NCBI RefSeq assembly: GCF_000621705.1
Contig: NZ_JHXO01000009.1
Location: forward strand, 62,001 to 126,000
Direction of reading: 5' to 3'
Length of the DNA: 64,000 bases
DNA from: Prolixibacter bellariivorans ATCC BAA-1284
Lineage (GTDB): Bacteria > Bacteroidota > Bacteroidia > Bacteroidales > Prolixibacteraceae
The stretch's first letter is position 1, and each line of letters begins with the position of its first letter. Below, one piece after another: positions 26,625 to 36,321 of this stretch. Under the pieces are notes generated by a model. That model was not told the DNA's origin, made no database searches, and saw only the letters and a program-made list of their open reading frames with translations. The position numbers and the translations under genes were made by a program.

Positions 26625-29042
26625 ATGAGAAGCAGAATTCTATACGCATTGAGAAATATTAAGAGAAACAGGCTAAATGTAGCGATTACAACCATTGGTC
26701 TTTCTATGGCCCTCGCAAGTGTCCTGATTATCTTCCTGTTTGTCGAGCAAGAACATTCTTATAATGATTTCCACGAAAATGCCGATAGGATTTTCCGGCT
26801 TAATTACACAATGACTTTAAAAGACGGGACCAAAGGATCGGATGATCTTATTAAGCCAGATCTTGCAAAGGATCTGGAAGATAAAGTTCCGCAAATAGAA
26901 CACTGCACCCCCTACCGGGAAGGCTACATGGCCCAACTGGACTTAAAAGACAAAAACCTTAAGGTCAAACTTGGGATTGCAAATCAGGAATTTTTCGACA
27001 TGTTTAGCTTTAAACTCTTAAAAGGAAACAGAAATGATTTGTTGGTTGATCCCACCAATATTGTTATCACAAAATCTCTTGCACAAAAGATAACAGGTAC
27101 TGATTCCCCGGACTATGATAAGCTTATCGGACAAAGTCTTGAATTTACTTTCATAAAGAATGTCAGTTTTACAATCAAAGGGATACTTGCTGATGTTCCC
27201 AGGAATTCAACACTTGATTTCGAAGCGATCATACCGTTTGAACATGAAAATGCATTCTGGCAATCGAATAATGGCCTTGGTAACTCAATTCTATTTTATG
27301 AGTTAAAAAACGGTGTTGTTCCTGAACAGGCGAATAATCTGGTTTACGCCGAAGTAAAAGAGTTTTACCAAAAGGATATTGAAAAGGCACAAAAAAATAA
27401 CCTTCTTTCTTCATCTTCCAAATGCTTTCAGCCGTATGCCCTTCCGTTAAAAAGTTTATATCTCGACAATACAATAGATGGCGTAGCCTACCAACTTACC
27501 GGTAATAGAACGCAATTGAAAATTTTAACCATCGTCGCCCTGCTTATTTTATTCATTGCCTTTAGCAACTACATCATTTTAACAATCGGTCAGTTCTTTA
27601 AAAAGGCAGGTGAGGTAAGTATCAGAAAATCGATGGGTGGAAAAAACATCGATATTTTCAAAATGTTCCTGAGCGAAAACTTGATTACAATACTAATTTC
27701 ATTTATAGCTGGTGGAATACTCGGGGATATGTTAATCCCTGTATTTAATAACATTTCGCAGAGTCAGATCTATTTTAATCTGATAAATATTCCTTCGTTA
27801 GTTGCTTTCTCCGCCTTATCAATAATTTTATTGACTACACTAACCAGTTTAATACCAATTTTTATTTTCAGAAAAGTTAAGCCTACGCTTTTATCGACAA
27901 AAAAACTGTTTGCCGGGAAAAAAGCTAGTGCATCGCAGGTATTTGTTGGATTACAATATGCATTAACCATTGTGCTGATTATAGCGACCATCTCCATTAG
28001 CAAGCAAACGAATTACCTGAAAAATAAATCCCTCGGTTTTTCCGATAAGAACATCATCTCTTTGGATGTCCGCTACTTAAGTCAGTCAGGGGCGACTGTT
28101 TTACGGGATATGTTAAAAAATCAGGCGGGTGTTACAAATACTTCTTTAACCAACAGAGACTTTTTTGATGGATATTCCACCCGTTCATTTGAAGTGTCCA
28201 GTTCGGAAGTTTTAAATACCTATATTTTTAAGGCTGATAATTATTTCATTCCCACGTTGAATCTCAAGTTACTGGAAGGTAGAAATTTCTCCGAAAGCAA
28301 TGTGGATTCGACCGATAAGTCAATCGTTGTAAATGAGGAGTTTGTCAAGAAAATGAAGATTGACGGCTCACCTATCGGCAGTATTGTCAGCAGTGGCAAG
28401 AATAGGTTCGAGATTATCGGTGTGGTAAACAACTATCAGTTTCTTACATCAAGAGAAAAAATCGAACCGATGATCCTGTATTCTAACACGAATATCGGGA
28501 ATGGATACAGCTCCATCTTAGTAAAATACAATCCTGAAAACTTAAGCAATGTAATTTCTGCGATTAAAAAAGGGTGGAAAGAAATGAATACCAAAGAAAA
28601 TTTGAACTATACATTTTGGGATAAAGAACTGGAGAATCGCTACAAAGTAGAAGAGCGATTAAGTAAAACGATACTTTATGCTTCAATTATTTCTATCATT
28701 ATTTTATCCTTAGGGCTATTCGGTTTAACGGTTTTAATATCGGCACAGCGCACCAATGAAATAGGCATCCGAAAGGTAAATGGTGCCCAAATAGGACAGG
28801 TTATCATGATGCTTAACGGTAATTATTTAAAATGGGTGTTTTTTGCTTTTTTAGTTGCCTGTCCGTTAGGATGGTACTTAATGAATAAATGGCTCGAAAA
28901 CTTCGCTTACAAAACAAGTTTAAGCTGGTGGATTTTTGCTTTGGCAGGAGTACTGGCTTTGGGAATTGCGCTGATTACGGTAAGTTGGCAAAGCTGGAGA
29001 GCGGCGACGAGGAATCCGGTTGAGGCACTCAGATATGAGTGA
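26625..29042 (+). CDS. Duplicated MacB/FtsX-type ABC permease P5
   Basis: 805 residues, 20 bp after P4; sister of P2, including the insertion in core 1 (TGTDSPDYDKLIGQ). TM2 starts near 297 and TM5 near 438. The body is distinctly A+T-rich with many TTA/ATA-type codons. The second coupling helix is the most divergent among the array (NEIGIRKVNGAQIGQVIMML, with N for the first K), and TM7 is unusual (FFAFLVACPLGWYL). From ATG codon 28881 onward the sequence switches abruptly to the array consensus at both protein and DNA level. This is the clearest recombination edge in the array. Confidence 0.93.
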   Translation: MRSRILYALRNIKRNRLNVAITTIGLSMALASVLIIFLFVEQEHSYNDFHENADRIFRLNYTMTLKDGTKGSDDLIKPDLAKDLEDKVPQIEHCTPYREGYMAQLDLKDKNLKVKLGIANQEFFDMFSFKLLKGNRNDLLVDPTNIVITKSLAQKITGTDSPDYDKLIGQSLEFTFIKNVSFTIKGILADVPRNSTLDFEAIIPFEHENAFWQSNNGLGNSILFYELKNGVVPEQANNLVYAEVKEFYQKDIEKAQKNNLLSSSSKCFQPYALPLKSLYLDNTIDGVAYQLTGNRTQLKILTIVALLILFIAFSNYIILTIGQFFKKAGEVSIRKSMGGKNIDIFKMFLSENLITILISFIAGGILGDMLIPVFNNISQSQIYFNLINIPSLVAFSALSIILLTTLTSLIPIFIFRKVKPTLLSTKKLFAGKKASASQVFVGLQYALTIVLIIATISISKQTNYLKNKSLGFSDKNIISLDVRYLSQSGATVLRDMLKNQAGVTNTSLTNRDFFDGYSTRSFEVSSSEVLNTYIFKADNYFIPTLNLKLLEGRNFSESNVDSTDKSIVVNEEFVKKMKIDGSPIGSIVSSGKNRFEIIGVVNNYQFLTSREKIEPMILYSNTNIGNGYSSILVKYNPENLSNVISAIKKGWKEMNTKENLNYTFWDKELENRYKVEERLSKTILYASIISIIILSLGLFGLTVLISAQRTNEIGIRKVNGAQIGQVIMMLNGNYLKWVFFAFLVACPLGWYLMNKWLENFAYKTSLSWWIFALAGVLALGIALITVSWQSWRAATRNPVEALRYE
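28881..28915 (+). repeat. Identity block in the P5 3' module shared with P1
   Basis: Identical over 35 bases to 19176-19210 in P1 although the P5 sequence just upstream is unrelated at DNA level to P1. The block starts at the ATG of the MNKWLENF segment. Confidence 0.9.
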
Positions 29043-29066
29043 CGAAATCCTGAATAAAGCGTAGGG

Positions 29067-29090
29067 ATGAAAGCATTGAGGCTCGAATAA
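29067..29090 (+). pseudogene. Possible relic of a permease 3' tail between P5 and P6
   Basis: The 81-bp gap after P5 contains ATGAAAGCATTGAGGCTCGA followed by ATAA, which translates as MKALRLE-stop and matches 18 of 24 bases of the P6 tail (VEALRHE-stop). The gap is also longer than most in the array. The match is short, so chance is not excluded. Confidence 0.4.
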
Positions 29091-29123
29091 TCCTGGATAA
29101 TAACGAATTAAAACTTCGAAATC

Positions 29124-31538
29124 ATGATCAAGTTTTTATTTAAAACAAGCATTCGGAATCTGCTCAAAGACAAATACCAGTCTGGTATAAACATTCTGGG
29201 GTTAACATTTGGTTTTGCAGCTTTTCTGTTTATTGCAGCTTATTTTATTCAGGAGCAAAGCTTTGACCGGTTCCATTCCAAATCGGACCGATTATACCGG
29301 GTAGTCACCCGTGTAAAAATGGGTGCCACAAAAGAAAATCTGGGCACTTCAGAGGTCCCTTTAGCTTTCACTGTAAAATCTGAGTTGCCGGAAGTGATCG
29401 ATGCCACCCGTTTTTATTTCAGAAGAAATGTAGTGGTGAAAGTCAGTGAAAACAAATACATGGAGAAAAGATTCTGGTATGCAGATCAAAACGTATTTGA
29501 TTTGTTCGATTTCAAACTACTAAAAGGCAACAAAGATGAGGTATTAGCAAAACCCAATTCGGTTGTTATTACGCCGGAACTCAGTAAAAAATACTTTGGC
29601 GATTCTGATCCTATTGGGAAAACAATTGAAATCAATTCCGATGGCCAATTGTACGAAGTGACTGGCATCATGCAGAAAATACCTGCCAATTCACATTTAC
29701 AATTTGATATGCTCGCTTCATTCTCCAGTATCAAATTCAGCGCTGATTACGGGATTCAACAGTGGGGTAATTTTCGGGATATGTACACCTATCTGCTTCT
29801 GAAGAAGCATACGGACTTGTCCATCATGAACAAAAAATTACAGGACTTTACGATCAAATATTACACCCCGATGATGGAGAGAGTTGGCATCAATTTAAAA
29901 GATTTTGAAAAAAAAGGGGATTATGTTGTTCACAGTTTGCAACCTTTAAAGGACATTCACTTAGATTCAGTTTATACTGATGTGTCGATTGTGCACGGGA
30001 ATAAGCAATTGCTTTATGCACTTGGACTAATTGGGATTATGATTATCGTTATCGCCTGTTTTAATTTTATTAATCTTAGTACAGCGCGGGCAACTTTGCG
30101 GGCCAAAGAAATTGGGGTTAGAAAGATCATCGGCTCAAGTAAATCAAAAATTACCATTCAAATCCTGTTTGAGACTTTCATGCAATCCGTTCTGGCCATT
30201 TCCATTGCGATTCTCTTACTGTATATAAGTTTACCGGTTTTGAACCTTTATACAGGGCTGGACATGCAATTTTCGCAGTTCTTTACTACACAGGGAATTA
30301 TCACAATAAGCGTTATCCTGATTTTAGTAGTCATTCTGGCCGGAACTATACCTTCTATTGTTATCGCAAAGTTTAACCCGGTGGAAGTAATTAAAGGAAC
30401 TGTTTTGAATTGGAATGCTAATTCAGGGCTTCGGAACAGTCTTGTATCGTTTCAGTTCATAATTTTCATTATCCTGATTTGCGGAACTATCGTTGTCAAA
30501 AAACAGGTAAGTATGTTGCATCATCAAAACCCTGGATTCCTCAAGGAAAATGTCATTGTGGTAAAGAATACGAGTAAACTAGGGAATAGCGAGCAGGTTT
30601 TCAAGGACGAAATTCTAAGAAACCCTGAGGTGATCAAAGCATCCTATTCCAACGCATTGCCTTCCATGTTTAACGGGTCATCGAATCCGTTTAGCAAAAC
30701 CGATAAGAAGAATAAGATATTCCTATTGCGGGTCACGGCTGACAAGGATTTTTTAAATACATTAAAAATCAAATTACTGGACGGGCGAAATTTTACTGAT
30801 AATGCGGAAAATGAGCGGTTTAATGCAATCATCAACAAAAAAGCAGCCCATGCATTTGGTTGGACAGACTGCAATGATAAAGTCATTTACGACTTTAACA
30901 ACGGAGGCAAGAATTATAATGTGATAGGAATCGTTGATGATTTTCACATTAAATCTTTGCGGAAAAAAACAGAGCCCATGATCATTCGTTACCAGGAAAC
31001 CGGAGATTACCTGGCAGTTCGCATCCGACCGGAAAGTGCGACTAAAGTCTTAAAAAAAATAAAATCGATTTGGGGGGGATTAAATGACCAGGCTCCTTTT
31101 GAATATACATTTCTGGATGAATCGTTTGACAACCAATACAAACAAGAGGTACGCTTTGGAAAACTGACCAGCATGTTTTCCCTGCTATCCGTTGTTATCG
31201 CCTGCATGGGATTATTAGGACTTGTTTCCTTTACTCTTACCAGAAAACAAAAAGAGATTGGCATCAGAAAAGTTAATGGTGCCCGAATATCAGAAGTAAT
31301 GACGATGCTCAACCGGGGCCTGGTTAAATTGGTCGCTATCGCTTTTGTGATTGCCACTCCCATCGCCTGGTTTGCCATGAATAAATGGCTGGAGAGTTTT
31401 GCCTACAAAACCAGTTTAAGCTGGTGGATTTTTGCCCTGGCAGGTTTGCTCGCATTGGTAATTGCGCTGCTTACGGTAAGCTGGCAGAGCTGGAAAGCGG
31501 CTACCAGGAATCCAGTGGAAGCACTCAGGCACGAATAG
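29124..31538 (+). CDS. Duplicated MacB/FtsX-type ABC permease P6
   Basis: 804 residues. TM1 is about 22-42, TM2 begins near 295, TM5 near 438. Unlike most members it keeps a good KEIG-type coupling helix in the first half (RAKEIGVRKIIGSSKSKI), followed by FNFINLSTARATL-type TM2 context; with P10 and P13 it is closest to the general Bacteroidota permease pattern. Core 1 ends with PANSHLQFDM and SLQPLKDIHLDS. The C-terminal module differs slightly (ARISEVMTMLNRGLVKLVA, LLALVIALL, final EALRHE). The gap before it holds a possible tail relic. Confidence 0.93.
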   Translation: MIKFLFKTSIRNLLKDKYQSGINILGLTFGFAAFLFIAAYFIQEQSFDRFHSKSDRLYRVVTRVKMGATKENLGTSEVPLAFTVKSELPEVIDATRFYFRRNVVVKVSENKYMEKRFWYADQNVFDLFDFKLLKGNKDEVLAKPNSVVITPELSKKYFGDSDPIGKTIEINSDGQLYEVTGIMQKIPANSHLQFDMLASFSSIKFSADYGIQQWGNFRDMYTYLLLKKHTDLSIMNKKLQDFTIKYYTPMMERVGINLKDFEKKGDYVVHSLQPLKDIHLDSVYTDVSIVHGNKQLLYALGLIGIMIIVIACFNFINLSTARATLRAKEIGVRKIIGSSKSKITIQILFETFMQSVLAISIAILLLYISLPVLNLYTGLDMQFSQFFTTQGIITISVILILVVILAGTIPSIVIAKFNPVEVIKGTVLNWNANSGLRNSLVSFQFIIFIILICGTIVVKKQVSMLHHQNPGFLKENVIVVKNTSKLGNSEQVFKDEILRNPEVIKASYSNALPSMFNGSSNPFSKTDKKNKIFLLRVTADKDFLNTLKIKLLDGRNFTDNAENERFNAIINKKAAHAFGWTDCNDKVIYDFNNGGKNYNVIGIVDDFHIKSLRKKTEPMIIRYQETGDYLAVRIRPESATKVLKKIKSIWGGLNDQAPFEYTFLDESFDNQYKQEVRFGKLTSMFSLLSVVIACMGLLGLVSFTLTRKQKEIGIRKVNGARISEVMTMLNRGLVKLVAIAFVIATPIAWFAMNKWLESFAYKTSLSWWIFALAGLLALVIALLTVSWQSWKAATRNPVEALRHE

Positions 31539-31563
31539 ACAAAAACTGAATAAACCACTTACT

Positions 31564-33930
31564 ATGAATTTGTTACAAATAAAAAATAGTCTTCGTTTTT
31601 TATTGAGAAAAAGGAACCATCTCCTGATTAATATGGCAGGTCTGGGAATTGGTATCGCATCCTTTCTCCTTCTGTTTCTCTATGTATACAATGATTTAAC
31701 CTACAACCATTTCAACAAAAATCTGGCAAATATCTACCGGGTATATGAAGGAAATGGAGCGCAAACCAAAGGTCTGTTGTTGCCCAAGATGCAGGATGAA
31801 ATACCGGAAGTAAAAAACGGAACACGAATTTTTGACTGGGACGGATTCAGAATGAGTTATAAAAACCTGGCCTTTCCCGAAAATATTCAATATGCTGATA
31901 CCGGCTTCTTCTCTGTTTTTACTTTTCCGTTTATCGAAGGTTCCGCTAAACCGGGAATCAAAGACAAATATGGCGTAGTGATCAGTAAGGAATTTGCCGA
32001 GAAATACTTTGGAGATAAGCCGGCCATCGGAAAAAAAATCCGCGTCAAATTTGACAATACCTTCCTCCACGTGAATGGCGTAGTCGATATTCCATCCAAT
32101 TCATCGGTAAAGTTCAATATCCTGGCCTCCTACGAAACGGGTGAAACCATTTCGCCATGGATAAAGGGAGTACACGATTGGTACAACACATTCTCAAATA
32201 CTTATGTCCTTCTTGAAAATGGGGTGAAGCCCGCTAGTATTCAGAATAAGCTGCAACGAATCGTGCACGAGAATTTTCTTCCGGTAGGTAAAAATAAAAC
32301 GAAACTGAATTTGGTTCCATTCAAAGACTATCACGCAAAAGAGGAATCAAACCGGACGATGATCATCATCTTGACGGTTATCGCCTTAGGAATTCTGAGC
32401 ATTGCCGTCGTCAACTTTATCAACCTGACCATCACCAGTTCGCTTTCGCGAATAAAGGAAACAGGTATTAAGAAAATGTTTGGTGCAAGCCGAAAACAAC
32501 TAATCATTCAAATGCTAACGGAATCGCTGATGGTCAGTTTTGTTGCGTTGCTACTAGGGGGTTTGATTACGACACTTACCCTGCCCTACTTCAACCAGCT
32601 TTTCGGCACCCGGTTACATTTCAATCCGTTGCAAAATCCCATCCTGCTGCTAATTCTGGCTGCTATTTGGCTGGTTATCGGAATCGTTTCCGGAACGGTA
32701 CCTGCCCTCTTTATGGCAAAGGCCAAGCTCACGAATAGCATTCGTGGAAGTCTGAGCTCGGTTAACAAAGCAGGAACAGCTCGTTATTCATTGCTTATCG
32801 TTCAGTTTGTCATCGCCATTGTTTTGATTGCCGGAACCGTCCTAATCCGGAAGCAAATCAGCTTCATGATGAACAAGGACACGAAGTTCGACAAAGAAAA
32901 TGTAGTAGTTGCCGATCTGGAAACCTGGCAATATCAGGATATGAAAGCCGCATCACAAAAGTTCAAAGTGATTTCAGAGGAATTGCAGGCCAGCCCTTAT
33001 GTCGAATCAGTTTGCTTCTCGAACACAATTCCCGGCACATACAACCAAAACTACAACACATTTTACACCGAAGAAGGAAAAGGAGATAAGAACATACGGT
33101 TGCGAAAAGCCTATGTGGGGAAAAACTACTTTAAAACCTATGGCATAAAGGTTCTGGACGGTTCGGGTTTCGACCAGGACCTGACCAACTATAAAAACTG
33201 TATGATCCTGAATAAAACAGCCATCAACAAATTAGGATTTAAAGGAGCGACCGACCAGCTCATGCATGAGAGTTCTCCTACCGGAGATGAATGGAAAGTC
33301 ATCGGAGAGGTAGACGATTTCAGCTATCAGGGGGCTCAGAACAAGATGCAGCCTCTGGCCCATTTTTTTACCCAACACGACAATCTGGCCGACTGGAATT
33401 ATCTTTCGGTAAAAGCTAAACCGGGCGCCGCCTTGCAGGTAATCGCGTTAATGAAAAAGGAATGGAAGAAAATTCCGCCCCTGGCAACAGCTAATTACTT
33501 CTTTGCCAATGACAAACTCAACGATTATTACAAAGAATACATCAAAGTAAATCAACTCATTGCCTGGTTCTCCGTTCTGGCAATCATGCTTTCAATTTTG
33601 GGTCTGTTTGCCCTCTCGTCTTATATGATGACACGAAGAGTGAAAGAAATCGGGATCCGAAAAGTAAACGGAGCCAAAGTCTCCGAAGTGATGTCCATGC
33701 TTAACAAAGACTTCGTCAAGTGGGTAGCCATTGCTTTTGTAATTGCCACACCTATTGCGTGGTTTGCCTTGAATAAATGGCTGGAAAACTTCGCCAACAG
33801 AACCAGTTTAAGCTGGTGGATTTTTGCCTTAGCAGGAATACTGGCCTTGGGAATTGCGCTACTCACCGTTAGCTGGCAAAGCTGGAAGGCGGCGACGAGG
33901 AATCCGGTGGAAGCATTACGATATGAATAA
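31564..33930 (+). CDS. Duplicated MacB/FtsX-type ABC permease P7
   Basis: 788 residues, 25 bp after P6. TM1 is about 20-42 (INMAGLGIGIASFLLLFLYV), TM2 begins near 265 because core 1 is shorter than in P1-P6, and TM5 is about 409-430. First coupling helix: IKETGIKKMFGASRKQLI, near-canonical. Core 2 carries SNTIPGTYNQNYNTFYTEEG and ends VIGEVDDFSYQGAQNKMQPL. TM6 is followed by MTRRVKEIGIRKVNGAKV. The module has small private changes (ALNKWLENFANRT) but the DNA of the last 45 codons is nearly that of P8. Confidence 0.93.
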   Translation: MNLLQIKNSLRFLLRKRNHLLINMAGLGIGIASFLLLFLYVYNDLTYNHFNKNLANIYRVYEGNGAQTKGLLLPKMQDEIPEVKNGTRIFDWDGFRMSYKNLAFPENIQYADTGFFSVFTFPFIEGSAKPGIKDKYGVVISKEFAEKYFGDKPAIGKKIRVKFDNTFLHVNGVVDIPSNSSVKFNILASYETGETISPWIKGVHDWYNTFSNTYVLLENGVKPASIQNKLQRIVHENFLPVGKNKTKLNLVPFKDYHAKEESNRTMIIILTVIALGILSIAVVNFINLTITSSLSRIKETGIKKMFGASRKQLIIQMLTESLMVSFVALLLGGLITTLTLPYFNQLFGTRLHFNPLQNPILLLILAAIWLVIGIVSGTVPALFMAKAKLTNSIRGSLSSVNKAGTARYSLLIVQFVIAIVLIAGTVLIRKQISFMMNKDTKFDKENVVVADLETWQYQDMKAASQKFKVISEELQASPYVESVCFSNTIPGTYNQNYNTFYTEEGKGDKNIRLRKAYVGKNYFKTYGIKVLDGSGFDQDLTNYKNCMILNKTAINKLGFKGATDQLMHESSPTGDEWKVIGEVDDFSYQGAQNKMQPLAHFFTQHDNLADWNYLSVKAKPGAALQVIALMKKEWKKIPPLATANYFFANDKLNDYYKEYIKVNQLIAWFSVLAIMLSILGLFALSSYMMTRRVKEIGIRKVNGAKVSEVMSMLNKDFVKWVAIAFVIATPIAWFALNKWLENFANRTSLSWWIFALAGILALGIALLTVSWQSWKAATRNPVEALRYE

Positions 33931-33948
33931 CCAACTAATCATACAATC

Positions 33949-36294
33949 ATGAACCTGCAATTCTTAAAATCAGCCGTCAGATGGAACCTGAAAAACAAAA
34001 CAGGAACCTATATCAATATTGTTGGACTAAGTGTAGGTCTCGCAGTAATATTGTTACTGTTAAACATTGTAGGGTACGAAAAGAGTTTTGATAAATTCAA
34101 TCACAGGCTCGATGACATTTATTGTATCGTAACCAAAGACCAACACTCGGGAAGTAGCCCGATTGGTTGGAATGAATCGGTACCGGCTCTCCCCCGGGCT
34201 ATGATGAACGAATTTCCGGAAGTTGAACAAGCTTCATTGGTTCAAAACGGGAAACGAACCATGCAATTCAAAATCGGGAATCAGATCTTTAAAGAAAAAG
34301 TTCAGTTTGCCTCTCCCAACCTATTTAAGATATTTTCGTTTCCCTTGCTGAGCGGAAACATTCCTGCCGAAAGTACAGAAAAGAACATCCTGGCTCTCAG
34401 CAAATCATCGGCAACAAAATTCTTTGGAAATACCAATCCGCTTGGCAAACTGATTACGATTAACAACAAATATGAATTCAGAATCGTTGCTGTTTTCGAC
34501 GATATACCGAAAAATTCATCACTTAGATTTGATTGTTGGGCGCCCATCGGATTTCTACCGGAATTAAACCAGTTTCCCAATTACCTGAACACCTGGTATA
34601 ATCTCTCATTTCAATCATATGTTCTCCTGGCCAAAGGTGCATCACCTGAGAATGTCAATAAAAGACTCAAAGGCCGAATCATTCAATCAAATCCTGATTC
34701 ACAGGCAGAATCACAACTCTATCCATATTCGAACCTACACACCGTTTTATATGGGCGCAATAAAAGAATTAAAATGGTGAGTGCCATCGCCGTCATCATT
34801 TTCATACTGATCAGTATCAATTTCATTAACCTGAAAACAGTAGATACCTTTCAGCGAATCAAGGAATTTGGAATTCGTAAAATTAATGGTGCAGGGAAAG
34901 GGTATATTTTCAAACAACTAATGTTGGAAGCCAGCTTGGTAATAATCGTATCAGCAGCTCTCTCCTTATTCATTATCTATTTTAGTATTCCAACGCTGAA
35001 AAATCTCACCGGAATATCCGGAACGCTTACCGGTATTTTCACGCCAGCCTCCATTGTCATGTTTTTGGTTTCAGGAGGCCTGATCGCGCTCATTTCTGCG
35101 TTAATTCCATCACTCACACTAAGATCTAACTCACCGGTAAATTCGCTGAAAGCCAAAGTAAATGAGACGATAAGCGTTTCCAGATTAAGGACGATTCTAT
35201 CCGGCGTTCAGTTTGGCCTGGCCATCGGACTGATAATCTGCACCCTATTCACCATCAAACAATTAAGCTACCTGCGGAATTTCGATTTGGGATTTAACAA
35301 GGAACAAATTGTTCGGGTTGATTTACAGGGACCACTCCAATCGAATTATAAAGTTCTGCAGGATGAACTTCGGAAAAATCCCAACATACTGAGTTCAACG
35401 GCAGCATCACGTAACCTTACCGGAATTTACTGGAACGGTGACGGATTTAAATGGGAAGGGAAACCTGCAAATGTTGACCCCCTGATAACCTTTATCGAAA
35501 CAGACGATAATTTCTGTAAAACATTTGATATCAAGATGCTCGATGGCGATTATTTCAAAACGAGAAAACCCGGAGCTGTTGTTATCAATAAAACATTAGC
35601 CGATATCATTTCACCTGATGGGAATGCTTTAAATAAAAAAATTATTCGTGACACACTGGAACTGGAGGTTACCGGAATTACTAATAATTTTAATTTCAAG
35701 CCACTTAATCGTTCTATCGGGCCATTAATGTTTATAAAAGAAGCAGGACTCGACAATATGAGGTATCTTTTTGTCAAGATAGCTCCAACCCATGTTTCCG
35801 GTACCTTGGGGAATATAGAAAAGACAGTAAAAAAACTAAACCCGGATTTTCTTTTCAGCTACCATTTCCTTGATGATGAATTTGCCAAATTGTATAATGG
35901 CGAAGAACGGTTGCAAAAGCAACTCAGCCTGTTTTCCTTCATTGCCATCATCATTTCGGTAATGGGCTTATGGGGAATCCTGCTCTTTGTCATTCAGCAA
36001 CGCACCAAGGAAATCGGTATCCGCAAAGTAAACGGGGCCAACGTATCGGAAGTAATGACTTTGCTCAATAAAGATTTCATCAAGTGGGTGAGTATTGCTT
36101 TTGTCATTGCCACACCCATAGCCTGGTTTGCCATGCATAAATGGTTAGAGAACTTTGCTTACAAAACCAGTTTAAGCTGGTGGATTTTTGCCTTAGCGGG
36201 AATACTGGCATTGGGAATTGCGCTACTCACCGTTAGCTGGCAAAGCTGGAAGGCGGCGACAAGAAATCCGGTGGAAGCGCTGAGATATGAGTAA
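33949..36294 (+). CDS. Duplicated MacB/FtsX-type ABC permease P8
   Basis: 781 residues, 18 bp after P7. TM1 is about 22-42, TM2 begins near 275, TM5 near 416. First coupling helix: RIKEFGIRKINGAGKGYIF, so both halves keep IRK.NGA here. Core 1 shows SSATKFFGNTNPLGK and PKNSSLRFD; core 2 has WEGKPANVDP and ends TGITNNFNFKPLNRSIGPLM. The C-terminal module follows the consensus with a single AMHKWLENF change. The gene is followed 27 bp later by the secreted SSGGG-repeat protein instead of another permease. Confidence 0.93.
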   Translation: MNLQFLKSAVRWNLKNKTGTYINIVGLSVGLAVILLLLNIVGYEKSFDKFNHRLDDIYCIVTKDQHSGSSPIGWNESVPALPRAMMNEFPEVEQASLVQNGKRTMQFKIGNQIFKEKVQFASPNLFKIFSFPLLSGNIPAESTEKNILALSKSSATKFFGNTNPLGKLITINNKYEFRIVAVFDDIPKNSSLRFDCWAPIGFLPELNQFPNYLNTWYNLSFQSYVLLAKGASPENVNKRLKGRIIQSNPDSQAESQLYPYSNLHTVLYGRNKRIKMVSAIAVIIFILISINFINLKTVDTFQRIKEFGIRKINGAGKGYIFKQLMLEASLVIIVSAALSLFIIYFSIPTLKNLTGISGTLTGIFTPASIVMFLVSGGLIALISALIPSLTLRSNSPVNSLKAKVNETISVSRLRTILSGVQFGLAIGLIICTLFTIKQLSYLRNFDLGFNKEQIVRVDLQGPLQSNYKVLQDELRKNPNILSSTAASRNLTGIYWNGDGFKWEGKPANVDPLITFIETDDNFCKTFDIKMLDGDYFKTRKPGAVVINKTLADIISPDGNALNKKIIRDTLELEVTGITNNFNFKPLNRSIGPLMFIKEAGLDNMRYLFVKIAPTHVSGTLGNIEKTVKKLNPDFLFSYHFLDDEFAKLYNGEERLQKQLSLFSFIAIIISVMGLWGILLFVIQQRTKEIGIRKVNGANVSEVMTLLNKDFIKWVSIAFVIATPIAWFAMHKWLENFAYKTSLSWWIFALAGILALGIALLTVSWQSWKAATRNPVEALRYE

Positions 36295-36321
36295 CTTTAA
36301 TGAAAACCTAAAAATAAGATC

